A stretch of DNA of 41,146 nucleotides from Flavonifractor plautii ATCC 29863 (GTDB lineage Bacteria; Bacillota; Clostridia; Oscillospirales; Oscillospiraceae). The stretch covers positions 1 to 41,146 of the forward strand of contig NZ_JH417652.1 in NCBI RefSeq assembly GCF_000239295.1. Direction: 5' to 3'. The notes under the pieces are model-generated. The model did not search any database. It was given only the letters and a program-made list of their open reading frames with translations, and was not told the origin of the DNA. This document shows positions 16,464 to 26,366 of the stretch, piece by piece. Position 1 is the first letter of the stretch, and each line of letters starts with the position of its first letter. The position numbers and the translations under genes are program-made.

Positions 16464-18584
16464 TTATTCGTCGGCAGTGATGGTGTAGCCGCTCAGGTCG
16501 ATCTGGAAGGTATAGGTGGCGATGATATTGTCCTGGGAGCCGTCGGTGTCGATAAAGCAGAGGGTGTAGTCAAAGACGCCGCCGTCCTTGAGCCGGTAGC
16601 TCCCCTCCGCCTCCTCGGCGAAGACGGCGCCCCACTTGAAGTAGTAGTTCTCGCCGTCACGGGTCCACCAGCCGGAGCCGGCATTGGCCTCGGTGGTGCT
16701 GGGCATGGCCCAGGTGTTCCACTTGCCGCCGTTGACAGAGCGGGCAATTTTGTCAAACTGGAGGGTGCCGCCGGGGATGGCCTGGGGCACGGTGTAGTAG
16801 ACGGTATACTCGCCGCCGCCGCCCATAGAGGCCACCTGGGTGTGGGTCAGGGTGCCGCTGCCGCCGTTCTGCACCAGGGCGGTGCTGCCGTCAAAGCTCA
16901 GGCCTTCGGCGGTGGAGGAGACCCCGGAGGGCATCTCGTGGGTGGAGACGGTCACGCCGGTCAGCTTGACGGCGGGCGTCTGCACGCCGGACAGGTCCAC
17001 CACGTACTGCACGGCCTCCTGTCCCTCCCACTTCACGGTGATGTGGGTCTTGGGCGCGGTGGAGGAGGCGTTGAGGAAGAACACCGCATACTTGCCCTGG
17101 CCGATGGAGGAGTCCTCCGTGATGGCCGCGCTTTGGGTGGCCTCGGCGCTGGCCTCGGTGCCGAAGTGGTACTGGAAGGTGCCCTGCTCATAGCCCTCGG
17201 GGGCCTCGATGGCCACGCCCACCCAGGCGCCCTTGCCGGCACCCTCGCTCTGGTGGATGGGCACCACGCCGTCGGTGGACAGGGCGATGCGGACAAAATT
17301 CTCCCCGGTTTTCTTGGTGGCCTTGGCGGTGACGGAGGGCATGTCCTCCTCGACCCCGTCCTGATCCACAGGGCGGACGCCTACGATGCCGGCTACGGCC
17401 TCCTCAGACACGGAGCCGCCGCCCCCGCCGGAACCGCCGCCACCCTGGCCGGGTTCCTGGCTGTCCTCGGAGCCGGTGACCTCCTCGCCCTCACTGTTCT
17501 GGGGCGGGGCCACATCGTCGGCGACCTCCACGTGGGCGGGCCGCTTGCCGTCAAGCACCACGTTGTCGGCCTGTACCTCCGCCTTGTTAATGGCGCCCTG
17601 GTTGTCCACCTTGACGGCGGCGCGGGCGGTCAGGGTCTCCACAGAGGCGCCGCTCTTCACGGACACGGAGCTGCCGGCCCCGTCCACAGCCAGACGGGCA
17701 AGCTGCGCGCCGCTGCCCAGGGTCAGGCTGGCGCGGTCACCGGAGAGGGCCACGTCGCCCTCCACCTGGGAATCGGCCACAGTCAGAGTGGCGCCGTGGG
17801 TGGAAACCCGCAGATCCCGCTCCAGCCTGGCGTTCTTCACGGTCAGATTGGCCTCGCCGGCTTTGGGGGCTACAAGCAGATTGCCGGACACGGCGGCGCC
17901 GTCCACGGTGATATCATCGGCGGCCACCAGCAGGATGCCGTCCACATCTTGGTCGATGGTGGCGCCCTCCTCCACGGCATATTCGGCCACGGAGCTGTCC
18001 AGTATTTTGACCACGGAGCCGCGGGTGATGCTGGACCCGAGGGCCAGAGTCTGGTTGCCCACGCCCTGGATGATGCCATCCTTCGCCATGGCGTCAATGT
18101 ACCCGGCCGACCAGTCGGCGGCGTCCTTGCCGTCCACAAAGCCGCTCAGATCCGGCTGGGCGGTGGGACGGATGCCCAGGGCCCGGGCAAAGAGCACGGT
18201 GGCCCGCTCCCGGTTCATGGGCTCCTCGGCGTTGCAGTTGGTGCCGTCGCCCTGGAGAATCCCGGCGGCGGTGAGCTGGAGGATGTAGGGGGCGTACCAT
18301 TCGGTGCCCTTCAGATCGGCATAGGGGTTCTCCACAGTCTCGGTGTAGCCCATCGCGCGGCTCAGAATGGCGGCAAACTCGCCCACGGTCATGTTGGCGT
18401 CGGGACGCATGCCGCGGCTGTCACCCTCTACAATGCCGTAGGCGTGCCAGCGCTCGAAGGCGGACTGGCTCCAGTGGCCGTCCAGCTCCGGCAGAGTGCT
18501 TCCGGTTCCGGCGGCCGAGGCCAGCGGGGCGGTCAGGGAGGCCGTCAGGGCCAGGGAGAGCAGGGCGGCAGGAATCTTTCGCAT
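16464..18584 (-). CDS. S-layer-homology domain surface protein
   Basis: A 706-residue secreted protein. A signal peptide (MRKIPAALLSLALTASLTAPLASA) is followed by three SLH modules (about 33-80, 86-137 and 145-197) that anchor proteins to secondary cell-wall polymer. Each shows the WSQSAFERW / WYAPYI / WSAGYIDAM type motif. Residues about 200-350 form a run of short valine-rich beta repeats (ITVDGAAVSGNLLV, LERDLRVS), like right-handed beta-helix or bactofilin-like modules. A glycine-rich linker (PGQGGGGSGGGGG) joins it to a C-terminal half of two or more Ig-like beta domains. ATG 18584 follows AAGGAG. The longer frame to 18716 crosses the promoter and is rejected. Confidence 0.88.
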   Translation of the reverse strand: MRKIPAALLSLALTASLTAPLASAAGTGSTLPELDGHWSQSAFERWHAYGIVEGDSRGMRPDANMTVGEFAAILSRAMGYTETVENPYADLKGTEWYAPYILQLTAAGILQGDGTNCNAEEPMNRERATVLFARALGIRPTAQPDLSGFVDGKDAADWSAGYIDAMAKDGIIQGVGNQTLALGSSITRGSVVKILDSSVAEYAVEEGATIDQDVDGILLVAADDITVDGAAVSGNLLVAPKAGEANLTVKNARLERDLRVSTHGATLTVADSQVEGDVALSGDRASLTLGSGAQLARLAVDGAGSSVSVKSGASVETLTARAAVKVDNQGAINKAEVQADNVVLDGKRPAHVEVADDVAPPQNSEGEEVTGSEDSQEPGQGGGGSGGGGGSVSEEAVAGIVGVRPVDQDGVEEDMPSVTAKATKKTGENFVRIALSTDGVVPIHQSEGAGKGAWVGVAIEAPEGYEQGTFQYHFGTEASAEATQSAAITEDSSIGQGKYAVFFLNASSTAPKTHITVKWEGQEAVQYVVDLSGVQTPAVKLTGVTVSTHEMPSGVSSTAEGLSFDGSTALVQNGGSGTLTHTQVASMGGGGEYTVYYTVPQAIPGGTLQFDKIARSVNGGKWNTWAMPSTTEANAGSGWWTRDGENYYFKWGAVFAEEAEGSYRLKDGGVFDYTLCFIDTDGSQDNIIATYTFQIDLSGYTITADE

Positions 18585-18642
18585 AGATGATGCTCCTTTT
18601 TGTTGAACGTCCCGGCCGGCGTCCGGCGCGGGCTGTGGTGTT

Positions 18643-18671
18643 ATCATACTAAAACAGTAGGAGCATTTCAA
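18643..18671 (-). promoter_or_regulatory. promoter of the S-layer-homology gene
   Basis: On the minus strand TTGAAA (18666-18671), a 17-base spacer and TATGAT (18643-18648). The leader to the ATG is about 50 bases. Confidence 0.75.
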
Positions 18672-18740
18672 TGCAGAAGTTCTGGAAGGGGAGGGAGGGT
18701 CTGTACAGCCTGCCACAAGACTCCGGCGGGGGAAGGACGG

Positions 18741-20840
18741 TTACAGTTCCTCGGTATGCAGCCTGAATTTCGCAGCCTGCTCCTTCAACAGCTCAGCCTG
18801 TCCGGACAGCTCCTCGCTGGCGGCGGCGCTCTCCTCCGCCGTAGCGGAGCTGGTCTGTACAACACTGGAGATCTGGTCAAATCCTGCCTTGGCCTGGTGA
18901 ATGGAAGACTTCTGCTGTTGGGAGAGCTCACTGATGACCTGGGCGCTGTCGGACGCCAGGGTAACCCCTTGGGTGACGAGTCGGAAGGAAGCGGCGGTTT
19001 CATCGGCGAGAGCCTTGCCCTTCTCCACCACTGAGAGGGCATTGGCGATCAGCTCCGCAGTTTCCTTGGATGCCGCTGCGGTCTTGCCGGCTAAGCTCCG
19101 TACCTCGTCCGCCACCACTGCAAAGCCTTTTCCGGCGCTGCCGGCACGGGCGGCCTCTACCGCCGCGTTCAGGGCGAGAATATTGGTCTGGAAGGCGATA
19201 TCCTCAATATTTTTGACAATCTGCCCGATTTCATTGGAGGTAGAGGTGATCTCATCCATAGCCGTCAGCATGCGCTCCATTTTGCGGCCGCCCTCCTGAA
19301 CCTCCTGTGAAACCTCCTGCATTTTTTGGTTGACCTCAGTGATTTTTTCCGTGTTCAGATCGACATCGTGCTCCATTTCCGACATCATGGCAGCCAACTG
19401 CTGGACGCTGGATGCCTGCTCGGTGGCTCCCTGCGCCTGGGACTGGGCGCTGATGGCAATTTGTTCTGCTCCGGAGCTCACCTGGTCCGCAGACGACGCG
19501 ATGGATTTCAGTGCATCGGATACCCGGCCTCTCGTGTTGAGGAGCCCCTCCTTGATGGAGGAGAATTCTCCGGCGTAATCATGCTGGAGGGCAAAGGAAA
19601 AGTCTCCGTCCGCCATTTGGGTCAGAACAGCAGATATCTCGGAGATGTAATCAATATACAGCCTTAACCGCTCCACCATCTGCTCCAGGGAAAGGCTTAC
19701 AGCCCCAAATTCATATTTGGAATTGCGCGGGATCTCCACAGACAGGTTTCCGTCCGCGATTTTCTGTGTGGTAGCCTGGAGGGTGTGGAGGGGCCGGACG
19801 ATGCTCCGCCGGAGATAGGCCAGAAGGATGAAAAACAGAAGGGCGGCAAATACCGCGCACAGGATGGAAAGCGTGATGCCAAGCGTATGGGCGTCCGCCA
19901 TCAGCTCCTGCTCCGAGGCTGTGGTGACGATATACCAGCCGCTGTCCGGGATCTGGCGGTACCAGGCCAGATAGGTTTGACCGTCTGCCGTGTAGCTGCC
20001 GGAGCCCTCCTGCTGGCTCAGAATCTGCCGCCCAAGCGCGGCGAATGAAGGGTTGTCATCCTCCAATATGTTGGCGGACAGGAGCTTCTCGCTGTCCTCG
20101 TCTGCAATGTATACCCCAGTATCATCAATCAGAAAGGCACGGCCGTTGGCCACAACGTCCAGCGAGAGCACCATCTGCTGCATCTGAGTCAGGTCAATAT
20201 CCGCTGTGGCGACTCCCAGCAGGCGGCCGGTCTCGTCGTAGATCGGTGCGGAGGAGGTCACCATGGAAATCTGGGCAAATTCATCGTAATATGGAGCAGA
20301 CCAAACGGACTTTTGAGTGGTATTGGCGGCGTTTGTGTACCAATCCTGGTCGGTATAATAGACGCCCTCCCCCAGAGAATAGTTGTCTACATAAGTGACG
20401 GCTCCATTCTGGCGCATGCAATAGGGAGAGAAATACCGCTGCTCCGGTCGGTACTGGTAGGGCTCGAACCAAATCCCGCCGCCGAACGTCTCCGGGTTGC
20501 TCCCCACAAAGGAGGTCAGAATTTCCTGATAGGCTGCCGCATCCCAATCTGACGCGGTCTGCTCCCCCTTTACAGCCTGCCTTTGGACAGCCTCCACGCC
20601 GCGCGCCATAGTTTCAGCAACCATGCGGTTATTGGACAGCGACATTTCGATGGAACCCATGGCTACCGAAAGGCACTGGGACATTTCGTTGCCTGCGCTG
20701 GTTTGGATGATGGCCTTGGAGCTCAGGTATCCCATCAGCGAGAGGACTGCCATGGATATAATAACTACCGGTACGATAACGAATATAAGTGAGGTCTGGA
20801 TGGAGCGAAACCGTGTTGCACGCTTTTCCTGTGTTCTCAT
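18741..20840 (-). CDS. methyl-accepting chemotaxis protein with dCache sensor
   Basis: A 699-residue transmembrane chemoreceptor. TM1 spans about 17-39. A large extracellular dCache sensor (about 45-300) contains [34 protein letters not shown] and [16 protein letters not shown]2 is at about 318-340, then a HAMP segment ([18 protein letters not shown]). The signalling coiled coil carries the conserved tip [23 protein letters not shown]. No C-terminal CheR-tethering pentapeptide is visible. dCache receptors usually bind amino acids, amines or other small metabolites. The ATG follows AAAGGAG. No other chemotaxis genes are nearby. Its upstream region carries three recombinase-site-like palindromes, so its expression may be switched by the neighbouring recombinase. 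Confidence 0.93.
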   Translation of the reverse strand: MRTQEKRATRFRSIQTSLIFVIVPVVIISMAVLSLMGYLSSKAIIQTSAGNEMSQCLSVAMGSIEMSLSNNRMVAETMARGVEAVQRQAVKGEQTASDWDAAAYQEILTSFVGSNPETFGGGIWFEPYQYRPEQRYFSPYCMRQNGAVTYVDNYSLGEGVYYTDQDWYTNAANTTQKSVWSAPYYDEFAQISMVTSSAPIYDETGRLLGVATADIDLTQMQQMVLSLDVVANGRAFLIDDTGVYIADEDSEKLLSANILEDDNPSFAALGRQILSQQEGSGSYTADGQTYLAWYRQIPDSGWYIVTTASEQELMADAHTLGITLSILCAVFAALLFFILLAYLRRSIVRPLHTLQATTQKIADGNLSVEIPRNSKYEFGAVSLSLEQMVERLRLYIDYISEISAVLTQMADGDFSFALQHDYAGEFSSIKEGLLNTRGRVSDALKSIASSADQVSSGAEQIAISAQSQAQGATEQASSVQQLAAMMSEMEHDVDLNTEKITEVNQKMQEVSQEVQEGGRKMERMLTAMDEITSTSNEIGQIVKNIEDIAFQTNILALNAAVEAARAGSAGKGFAVVADEVRSLAGKTAAASKETAELIANALSVVEKGKALADETAASFRLVTQGVTLASDSAQVISELSQQQKSSIHQAKAGFDQISSVVQTSSATAEESAAASEELSGQAELLKEQAAKFRLHTEEL

Positions 20841-20926
20841 AAGGTATGTTCTCCTTTATTCTCTATCTCTCATAACAGATGCATCCTTGAACGCGAATTG
20901 GCTGCTGCGCCGCGCCCTCCTTTCTG

Positions 20927-20950
20927 TTTGAAAACGTGTACCTTTTAAAA
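20927..20950 (+). repeat. recombinase-type site I
   Basis: A 24-bp imperfect palindrome starting TTTGAAAAC and ending CCTTTTAAAA, centre between 20938 and 20939 with asymmetric core GT. The half-site resembles the Hin/hix half-site TTGAAAACC. Same orientation as site II. Confidence 0.55.
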
Positions 20951-20958
20951 TTAAAAAA

Positions 20959-20964
20959 ATTGTA
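20959..20964 (-). promoter_or_regulatory. possible extended -10 toward the chemoreceptor
   Basis: On the minus strand TGCTACAAT gives a TGN extended -10 (TACAAT at 20959-20964); the -35 at 17 bases is poor. It lies between sites I and II, so recombination across it would turn it away from the receptor gene. Confidence 0.35.
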
Positions 20965-21040
20965 GCAAAGGCTTAATTTGAACCCAGATTGCTCCGATTA
21001 AAGATTGGAGAACAGAGAATCTCAAAACCAGCTTTAATTG

Positions 21041-21064
21041 TTTGAAAAAGTGTGCTTTTTCAGC
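21041..21064 (+). repeat. recombinase-type site II
   Basis: A second copy with the same TTTGAAAA start and GT core, centre between 21052 and 21053. It contains a perfect 8-bp inverted repeat TGAAAAAG/CTTTTTCA around TGTG. Its centre is exactly 114 bp from that of site I. Confidence 0.55.
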
Positions 21065-21154
21065 TTCATTTTATGATTTAAATAACTTGTTGCTGCTAAT
21101 TGATTTCTTGTAAAACACGCAGCATATTCAGAAATATGGGGACAGAGTTAAATT

Positions 21155-21178
21155 TTTAAAAAAGTACAGGTTTTCAAA
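21155..21178 (-). repeat. recombinase-type site III (inverted)
   Basis: The third copy, in opposite orientation: on the minus strand TTTGAAAACC, core GT, then ACTTTTTTAAA. Its centre, between 21166 and 21167, is again exactly 114 bp from site II. Seventeen of 24 positions are identical in all three sites. Confidence 0.55.
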
Positions 21179-21201
21179 TTTTCGGAAATACCTCCATTTG
21201 T

Positions 21202-21843
<642 letters not shown>

Positions 21844-21904
21844 TTATCGAAAACAGGAGAATGTGCCCACATACCAGGAACTATAAAAGCAAATGAAAAT
21901 ACCA

Positions 21905-21940
21905 AAAAAGGGCCCGGTGCAGTCTGCACCGGGCCCTTTT
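21905..21940. terminator. terminator between copA and the recombinase
   Basis: A 12-bp perfect stem (21910-21921/21925-21936) with a 3-base loop, A's before and T's after. On the minus strand it ends the copper operon. Confidence 0.9.
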
Positions 21941-21953
21941 CCTGGGAGGGCTG

Positions 21954-24524
21954 TTACTGAATGGAGACCACCTCGTAGCCCGCCTCCGTGACAGCGCCCC
22001 TGAGCACGTCGTCGGACACGTCCTTGGACAGGGTAAGGGTGGCGGTCTTGGCCTCCAGGTTCACCTTGGCCTCCACGCCGTCGATGGCGTTGAGGGCCTT
22101 CTCCACGTGGGCCTGGCAGTGGGCGCACATCATGCCGTTGATGCTCATGGTCTTGGTCATAGCACTCGTTCCTTTCGTTTCCACAGATTTGGGGGTTCCT
22201 TCTGAAACCGGGGCGGCGGGGGACTCCCGGCGCTCCGGGCGGAAGAACTTGAGGCGCAGGGCATTGGACACCACGCACACGGAGGACAGGCTCATGGCCG
22301 CCGCGCCGAACATGGGGGAGAGCTGGAGCTGGAACAGGGGATACCACACCCCGGCGGCCAGGGGTATACCGATAATGTTGTAGATGAAGGCCCAGAACAG
22401 GTTCTCCTTGATGTTGCGGATGACCTTCCTGGAGAGCTGGACGGCGGTGACCGCGTCCAGCAGATCGCTCTTCATGAGCACCACGTCGGCCGACTCGATG
22501 GCCACGTCGGTGCCCGCGCCGATGGCCAGGCCCACGTCGGCCCGGGCCAGGGCGGGGGCGTCGTTGATGCCGTCGCCCACCATGGCCACCCGCTTGCCCT
22601 GGGCCTGGAGCTCTGCCACGGTCTTCTCCTTGTCCTGGGGCAGCACCTCTGCCACCACCCGGTTCACGCCGAGCTGGCGGCCCACCGCCTCGGCGGTGCG
22701 GGCGTTGTCGCCGGTGAGCATGACCACGTCGATGCCCATGGCCTGGAAGGCGCGGACAGCCTCTGCGCTGGTGGGCTTAGGGGTGTCGGCCACCGCCACC
22801 ACGCCCAGCATCCGGCCGTCCCCGGCGAAGTACAGCGGCGTCTTGCCCGCCTGGGCCAGCCCCTCCGCTACCGCGTCGAAGCCGTCCAGCGGGACGCTGG
22901 CCTCCTCCAGCATGGCCCGGTTGCCCGCCAGGAGCCGCTGGCCCTGGATGACGCCGCGGATGCCCCGGCCCGGGGTGGCCAGAAAGTCCTCCACAGGGGC
23001 CAGGGGGATGTTCCGGGCCTGAGCCTCGGCGGTGATGGCGTCGGCCAGGGGGTGCTCGGAGGGCTTCTCCAGGGAGGCGGCCAGGCACAGAAGCTCCTCC
23101 TCCGTCACACCTGGGGCGGGGCGGCAGTCGGTGACCACCGGCTTGCCCTGGGTGAGGGTGCCTGTCTTGTCCAGCACCACGGTCTGGATGGTGTGCAGGG
23201 TCTCCAGCGCCTCGGCGGACTTGATCAGGATGCCGTTCTCCGCGCCCTTGCCGGTGCCCACCATGATGGCCACGGGGGTGGCCAATCCAAGGGCGCAGGG
23301 GCAGGAGATGACCAGCACCGCCACCCCGGCGGTGAGGGCCCGGGTCACGTCCCCGCCGGTGGCGATGAGCCAAACAGCGGCGGTGACGACGGCAATAGCG
23401 ATGACCACGGGGACGAATACCCCCGCCACCTTGTCGGCCAGTTTGGCGATGGGGGCCTTGGAGGAGGCCGCCTCGTCCACCAGACGGATCATCTGGGCCA
23501 GCGTGGTGTCCTCCCCCACCCGGGTGGCCCGGAAGGTAAAGGAGCCGGACTTGTTGATGGAGGCGGCGGCCACCTTGGCGCCGGGCAGCTTCTCCACGGG
23601 CAGGCTCTCGCCGGTGAGGGCGGACTCATCCACCGAGGAGGCCCCCTCTGTGACCACCCCGTCCACCGGGATGCGGCCGCCGGGGCGGACCACGATGAGG
23701 TCGCCCACCGCCACGTCCTCCACGGGTACCTCTACCTCCGCGCCGTCCCGCAGCACCATGGCGGTCTTGGGGGCCAGATCCATCAGGCGGGTGATGGCCT
23801 GGCTGGTCTTGCCCTTGGAGCGGGTCTCCAGCCACTTGCCCAGGGTGATCAGGGTGAGGATCATGCCCGCGGACTCAAAGTAGAGATCCATGGCCCAGTG
23901 TTCCACCTGGGCCAGCTCGGCGGCCGCGTCGCCCGCGCCATAGGCCGCCCGGCCCAGGTGCCAGGCGATGAGGAACAGGGCCGCCACGCCGTAGAGCACC
24001 GCGGCGGAGGAGCCCAGGGCGATGAGTGAGTCCATGTTGGGCGCGCGGTGCCACAGGGTCTTGAAGCCCACCGTATAGTATTTGCGGTTGATATACAGGA
24101 TGGGCAGGGTGAGCAGGAACTGGAGGAAGGCCACCACCAGGGCGTTGGACGGCTGGTGGAAGAAGGCGGGCAGGGGCCAGCCCATCATGTGCCCCATGGC
24201 GATGTAGAACAGGGGCGCCAGAAACACTAAGGACGTGAGGAAGCGGCGCTTCATCCCTGCCAGCTCCTCCTCCATGGCGTCGGCGGGCCGGGCGGCCGGG
24301 GCGGCCTTCCCGGCGGGGCCGGGGAGGGAGGCGCCGTACCCGGCGTCCGTCACCGCCTGAATGATCTGTTCCGGCCCGGTCTTGCCGCCGTACTCTACCA
24401 GCATGGAGTTGCCCAGGAGGTTGACGCTGACGCTGTCCACACCCTCCACCTGGCGCACCGCCTTCTCCACGTGGGCGGAGCAGGCGGAACAGGTCATGCC
24501 TGTAACATTGAATTTCTGCTTCAT
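21954..24524 (-). CDS. copA: copper-exporting P1B-type ATPase with HMA domains at both ends
   Basis: An ATPase of about 856 residues that pumps Cu(I) out of the cytoplasm. In order: N-terminal HMA domain ([14 protein letters not shown]), membrane helices, actuator loop, the metal-transport motif [10 protein letters not shown] in a transmembrane helix, the phosphorylation site [20 protein letters not shown] in the nucleotide domain, and hinge [14 protein letters not shown]. After the last helices a linker leads to a second HMA domain ([15 protein letters not shown]). Most CopA proteins lack this C-terminal domain; it resembles a fused CopZ chaperone. An internal ATG at 22160 preceded by AAAGGAA could make the 68-residue domain separately. 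ATG 24524 is preferred to GTG 24533. It lies downstream of csoR in one operon. Confidence 0.95.
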   Translation of the reverse strand: MKQKFNVTGMTCSACSAHVEKAVRQVEGVDSVSVNLLGNSMLVEYGGKTGPEQIIQAVTDAGYGASLPGPAGKAAPAARPADAMEEELAGMKRRFLTSLVFLAPLFYIAMGHMMGWPLPAFFHQPSNALVVAFLQFLLTLPILYINRKYYTVGFKTLWHRAPNMDSLIALGSSAAVLYGVAALFLIAWHLGRAAYGAGDAAAELAQVEHWAMDLYFESAGMILTLITLGKWLETRSKGKTSQAITRLMDLAPKTAMVLRDGAEVEVPVEDVAVGDLIVVRPGGRIPVDGVVTEGASSVDESALTGESLPVEKLPGAKVAAASINKSGSFTFRATRVGEDTTLAQMIRLVDEAASSKAPIAKLADKVAGVFVPVVIAIAVVTAAVWLIATGGDVTRALTAGVAVLVISCPCALGLATPVAIMVGTGKGAENGILIKSAEALETLHTIQTVVLDKTGTLTQGKPVVTDCRPAPGVTEEELLCLAASLEKPSEHPLADAITAEAQARNIPLAPVEDFLATPGRGIRGVIQGQRLLAGNRAMLEEASVPLDGFDAVAEGLAQAGKTPLYFAGDGRMLGVVAVADTPKPTSAEAVRAFQAMGIDVVMLTGDNARTAEAVGRQLGVNRVVAEVLPQDKEKTVAELQAQGKRVAMVGDGINDAPALARADVGLAIGAGTDVAIESADVVLMKSDLLDAVTAVQLSRKVIRNIKENLFWAFIYNIIGIPLAAGVWYPLFQLQLSPMFGAAAMSLSSVCVVSNALRLKFFRPERRESPAAPVSEGTPKSVETKGTSAMTKTMSINGMMCAHCQAHVEKALNAIDGVEAKVNLEAKTATLTLSKDVSDDVLRGAVTEAGYEVVSIQ

Positions 24525-24571
24525 AGGGTTCACCAGACTTTCTAATGTGCGTGAGGGTTCAAGGGCCGCCC

Positions 24572-24835
24572 CTACTTCAAAATACGGCCCAGGGTGGCCA
24601 CGAACTCATCGATCTTCTGTCCGCGCTCGGCATCGCTGGCGGCCTCCTGCACACAGTGCTTCAGGTGGGCGGCCAAAATTTCCTTGTTGGCGCGGTTGAG
24701 AATGGCCTCGGTTGCCATGAGCTGCTGGGATATGTCGATGCAGTAGCGGTTCTCCTCCACCATCTTAATGATGCCGTCCATCTGCCCGCGGGCGGTCTTG
24801 AGGAGGCGGAGGACTTTCTTTTCATCTGCCATCAT
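24572..24835 (-). CDS. csoR: CsoR family copper-sensing repressor
   Basis: An 87-residue all-helical repressor that releases DNA when Cu(I) binds. The ligand set is visible: Cys in [11 protein letters not shown] and His and Cys in LKHCVQEA (Cys-His-Cys). The ATG at 24835 is chosen because the promoter -10 lies at 24860-24865; the longer frame to 24871 starts upstream of the transcript. It is the first gene of the csoR-copA operon, with 47 bases before the copA ATG, and its operator overlaps the transcription start, giving autoregulation. Confidence 0.93.
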   Translation of the reverse strand: MMADEKKVLRLLKTARGQMDGIIKMVEENRYCIDISQQLMATEAILNRANKEILAAHLKHCVQEAASDAERGQKIDEFVATLGRILK

Positions 24836-24842
24836 GCGGTTA

Positions 24843-24859
24843 ACACCCCCCTGGGGTGT
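24843..24859 (-). promoter_or_regulatory. CsoR operator
   Basis: A GC-rich inverted repeat, ACACCCC and GGGGTGT with a 3-base spacer, immediately downstream of the -10 box, covering the predicted +1. The C/G-tract dyad is typical of CsoR sites. Confidence 0.75.
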
Positions 24860-24888
24860 AGTATATGGCAAAGCGTAAAAAAAGTCAA
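24860..24888 (-). promoter_or_regulatory. csoR-copA promoter
   Basis: On the minus strand TTGACT (24883-24888), a 17-base spacer and TATACT (24860-24865). The -35 is shared with the end of the preceding terminator. Confidence 0.85.
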
Positions 24889-24914
24889 GGCCCTCTTGTT
24901 CAGAGGGCCTTGGC
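24877..24914 (-). terminator. terminator of the DUF378 gene
   Basis: A stem (24884-24895/24903-24914, 7-base loop) followed on the minus strand by seven T's (24877-24883). The last stem bases and first T form the csoR -35 hexamer. Confidence 0.88.
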
Positions 24915-24917
24915 TTT

Positions 24918-25121
24918 TTATTCCTTGCCGTGGGTGTCGCGGAACAGGAGCGAAATGCACCAGAGCGCCGCCAGGCCCACGAGCGCGAAGATCACGCGGC
25001 TGAAAGCGCTGTCCTGTCCGCCGAACAGAGCGGCGACGAAATCGAACTGGAACAGGCCGATGCTGCCCCAGTTCAGCCCGCCGATAATGGCGAGAATCAG
25101 GGCAATCTTATCTAAAATCAT
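24918..25121 (-). CDS. DUF378 small membrane protein
   Basis: A 67-residue membrane protein with two hydrophobic helices: ILDKIALILAIIGGLNWGSIGLF and SRVIFALVGLAALWCISLLF. The first carries the GGLNWG motif of DUF378 proteins. Function is unknown. The ATG at 25121 follows GAGGAGG; the longer frame upstream is a shadow. It is monocistronic, with its own promoter-like region and terminator. Confidence 0.85.
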   Translation of the reverse strand: MILDKIALILAIIGGLNWGSIGLFQFDFVAALFGGQDSAFSRVIFALVGLAALWCISLLFRDTHGKE

Positions 25122-25144
25122 GGGTTGTACTGCCTCCTCACATT

Positions 25145-25166
25145 GAGATACCGTGACTAGTATCTC
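25145..25166 (-). promoter_or_regulatory. dyad over the DUF378 promoter
   Basis: A perfect inverted repeat GAGATAC/GTATCTC with an 8-base spacer. On the minus strand it overlaps a GATACT -10-like hexamer (25159-25164) that lies 18 bases from TTGTAT, so it may be an operator or a start-site hairpin. Confidence 0.4.
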
Positions 25167-25195
25167 CGGTGAGAAGAAAATCATACAAAACCATT

Positions 25196-26356
25196 TTATT
25201 TCAAATAACGGCCCAGCCAGTTCTGCCGGAGGGCCACGGCCTTCTGGGGGCAGAGTTCGTGGCAGCAGTAGCAGTGGATGCAGGCCCTGGGGTCGATGCG
25301 GGCCTTTCCACCGGGGCCGTCCATCGAGATGGCTTTCCCCGGGCAGGCGCTCTTGCAGATGCCACAGCCCACACAGGCGTTGGTGCGGATCTTTGGGGTC
25401 TGGGAGAGCACCCTCTTGCACAGCTTGCCGGCGGGCCCGGCCAGGGGCCCCAGAAACTCCATCAGGTTGCCCTTGATGCGGCTGGGGAAGCGGTAGTCGT
25501 CCATCCGCAGGGCCTCCAGCGGCTCGCCCAGCAGCTCCACCTCCTCGATGCGGCTAGGCTTCAGCCCCCGGCGCTGGGCGGCCAGCAGAACCGGATTGGA
25601 GGCCTGGGGCAGTCCGATGAGGGCGGCGGCCGCCGCGTCCAGGGCCAGGGGACTGTCGGACACCAGCAGCACTCCGGCGTGCCTGGGGGTGCCGGAGGCG
25701 CCGGGGCCGTCCCCTTCCATGGCCAGCACCCCGTCCATGATGCTCAGCCGGGGCCTGACGTACTCCGCCAGATCCAGCAGCACGTCGGCAAACTGCTCCT
25801 GGCTGGGATGGGTGGCGTGGTAGCCCACCTTGGACAGGCCGGGGAGCACGCCGAACAGGTTTTTCACCGCTCCCGTCATGCTCATAAGCACGTGGGTCTT
25901 GAGCTTGGGCAGGTCAAACACCCCGTCGGCCTCCGCCACCGGGGCGATCACCTCCGCCTGCTTGAGAACCCGTCCCGCAGGGAGGGACACCGTGCGGGTG
26001 GAGGCGTCATAGCACAGCTCCGCCCCGGAAGCGGCGGCGGCCTGGGCCATGCCGGTCTTTTCGTACAGGCCCCGCAGGACGGCCTCCTTGTGGAGGGCCC
26101 CGCCGGGGCTGTCGGTGATCACCGCCGTGCCCCCCGCCTCCGCCACCAGCTTCGCCGCCGCAGCAGCCACCGCCGGGTGGGTGCAGATGGCGCTCTCCGG
26201 CGGCGCGGCCCGGAGCAGGTTGGCCTTGAGCAGGATGCGCTCCCCCGGCCGGACGAAGCGCTCCATCCCGCCCAAGGCGGCCACCGCCTCACGCAGCTTT
26301 GCCTCCGCCTGTCCGTAGTCCGGACAGGCGGCCAGATAGACCCGGTTGCCCTCCAT
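25196..26356 (-). CDS. DUF362 protein with C-terminal 2[4Fe-4S] ferredoxin domain
   Basis: A 386-residue protein. The DUF362 domain (about 1-300) has VRPGERILLKANLLRAAPPESAICTHP and DLPKLKTHVLMSMTGAVKNLFGVLPG. Two clusters follow near the C-terminus: CVGCGICKSACPGKAI and CIHCYCCHELCPQKAV, each binding a 4Fe-4S cluster. The family is thought to act in redox reactions, but no reaction is established. The ATG at 26356 follows AGGAGGGG; an upstream start at 26416 would overlap the MFS gene. It begins 10 bases after that MFS gene and belongs to the TetR-controlled operon. Confidence 0.88.
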   Translation of the reverse strand: MEGNRVYLAACPDYGQAEAKLREAVAALGGMERFVRPGERILLKANLLRAAPPESAICTHPAVAAAAAKLVAEAGGTAVITDSPGGALHKEAVLRGLYEKTGMAQAAAASGAELCYDASTRTVSLPAGRVLKQAEVIAPVAEADGVFDLPKLKTHVLMSMTGAVKNLFGVLPGLSKVGYHATHPSQEQFADVLLDLAEYVRPRLSIMDGVLAMEGDGPGASGTPRHAGVLLVSDSPLALDAAAAALIGLPQASNPVLLAAQRRGLKPSRIEEVELLGEPLEALRMDDYRFPSRIKGNLMEFLGPLAGPAGKLCKRVLSQTPKIRTNACVGCGICKSACPGKAISMDGPGGKARIDPRACIHCYCCHELCPQKAVALRQNWLGRYLK

Positions 26357-26366
26357 GAAACCCCTC

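Larger units (their letters stand above)
20841..21201. other. AT-rich gap between chemoreceptor and recombinase
   Basis: About 360 bases, much richer in A and T than the flanks. It contains three related palindromic sites, a possible promoter toward the chemoreceptor and no gene. The composition and site arrangement suggest an invertible or regulatory segment. Confidence 0.7.

Noticed and set aside
16368-18590. 740-residue open frame on the plus strand
   Set aside because: It is antisense to the S-layer-homology gene. Its His/Gly/Ala-rich translation has no domain pattern and no ribosome site; it is a shadow of high GC content.
21844-21870. Fourth recombinase site upstream of the recombinase gene
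   Set aside because: TCGAAAACAGG matches one half-site in part, but the other half and the GT core are absent.
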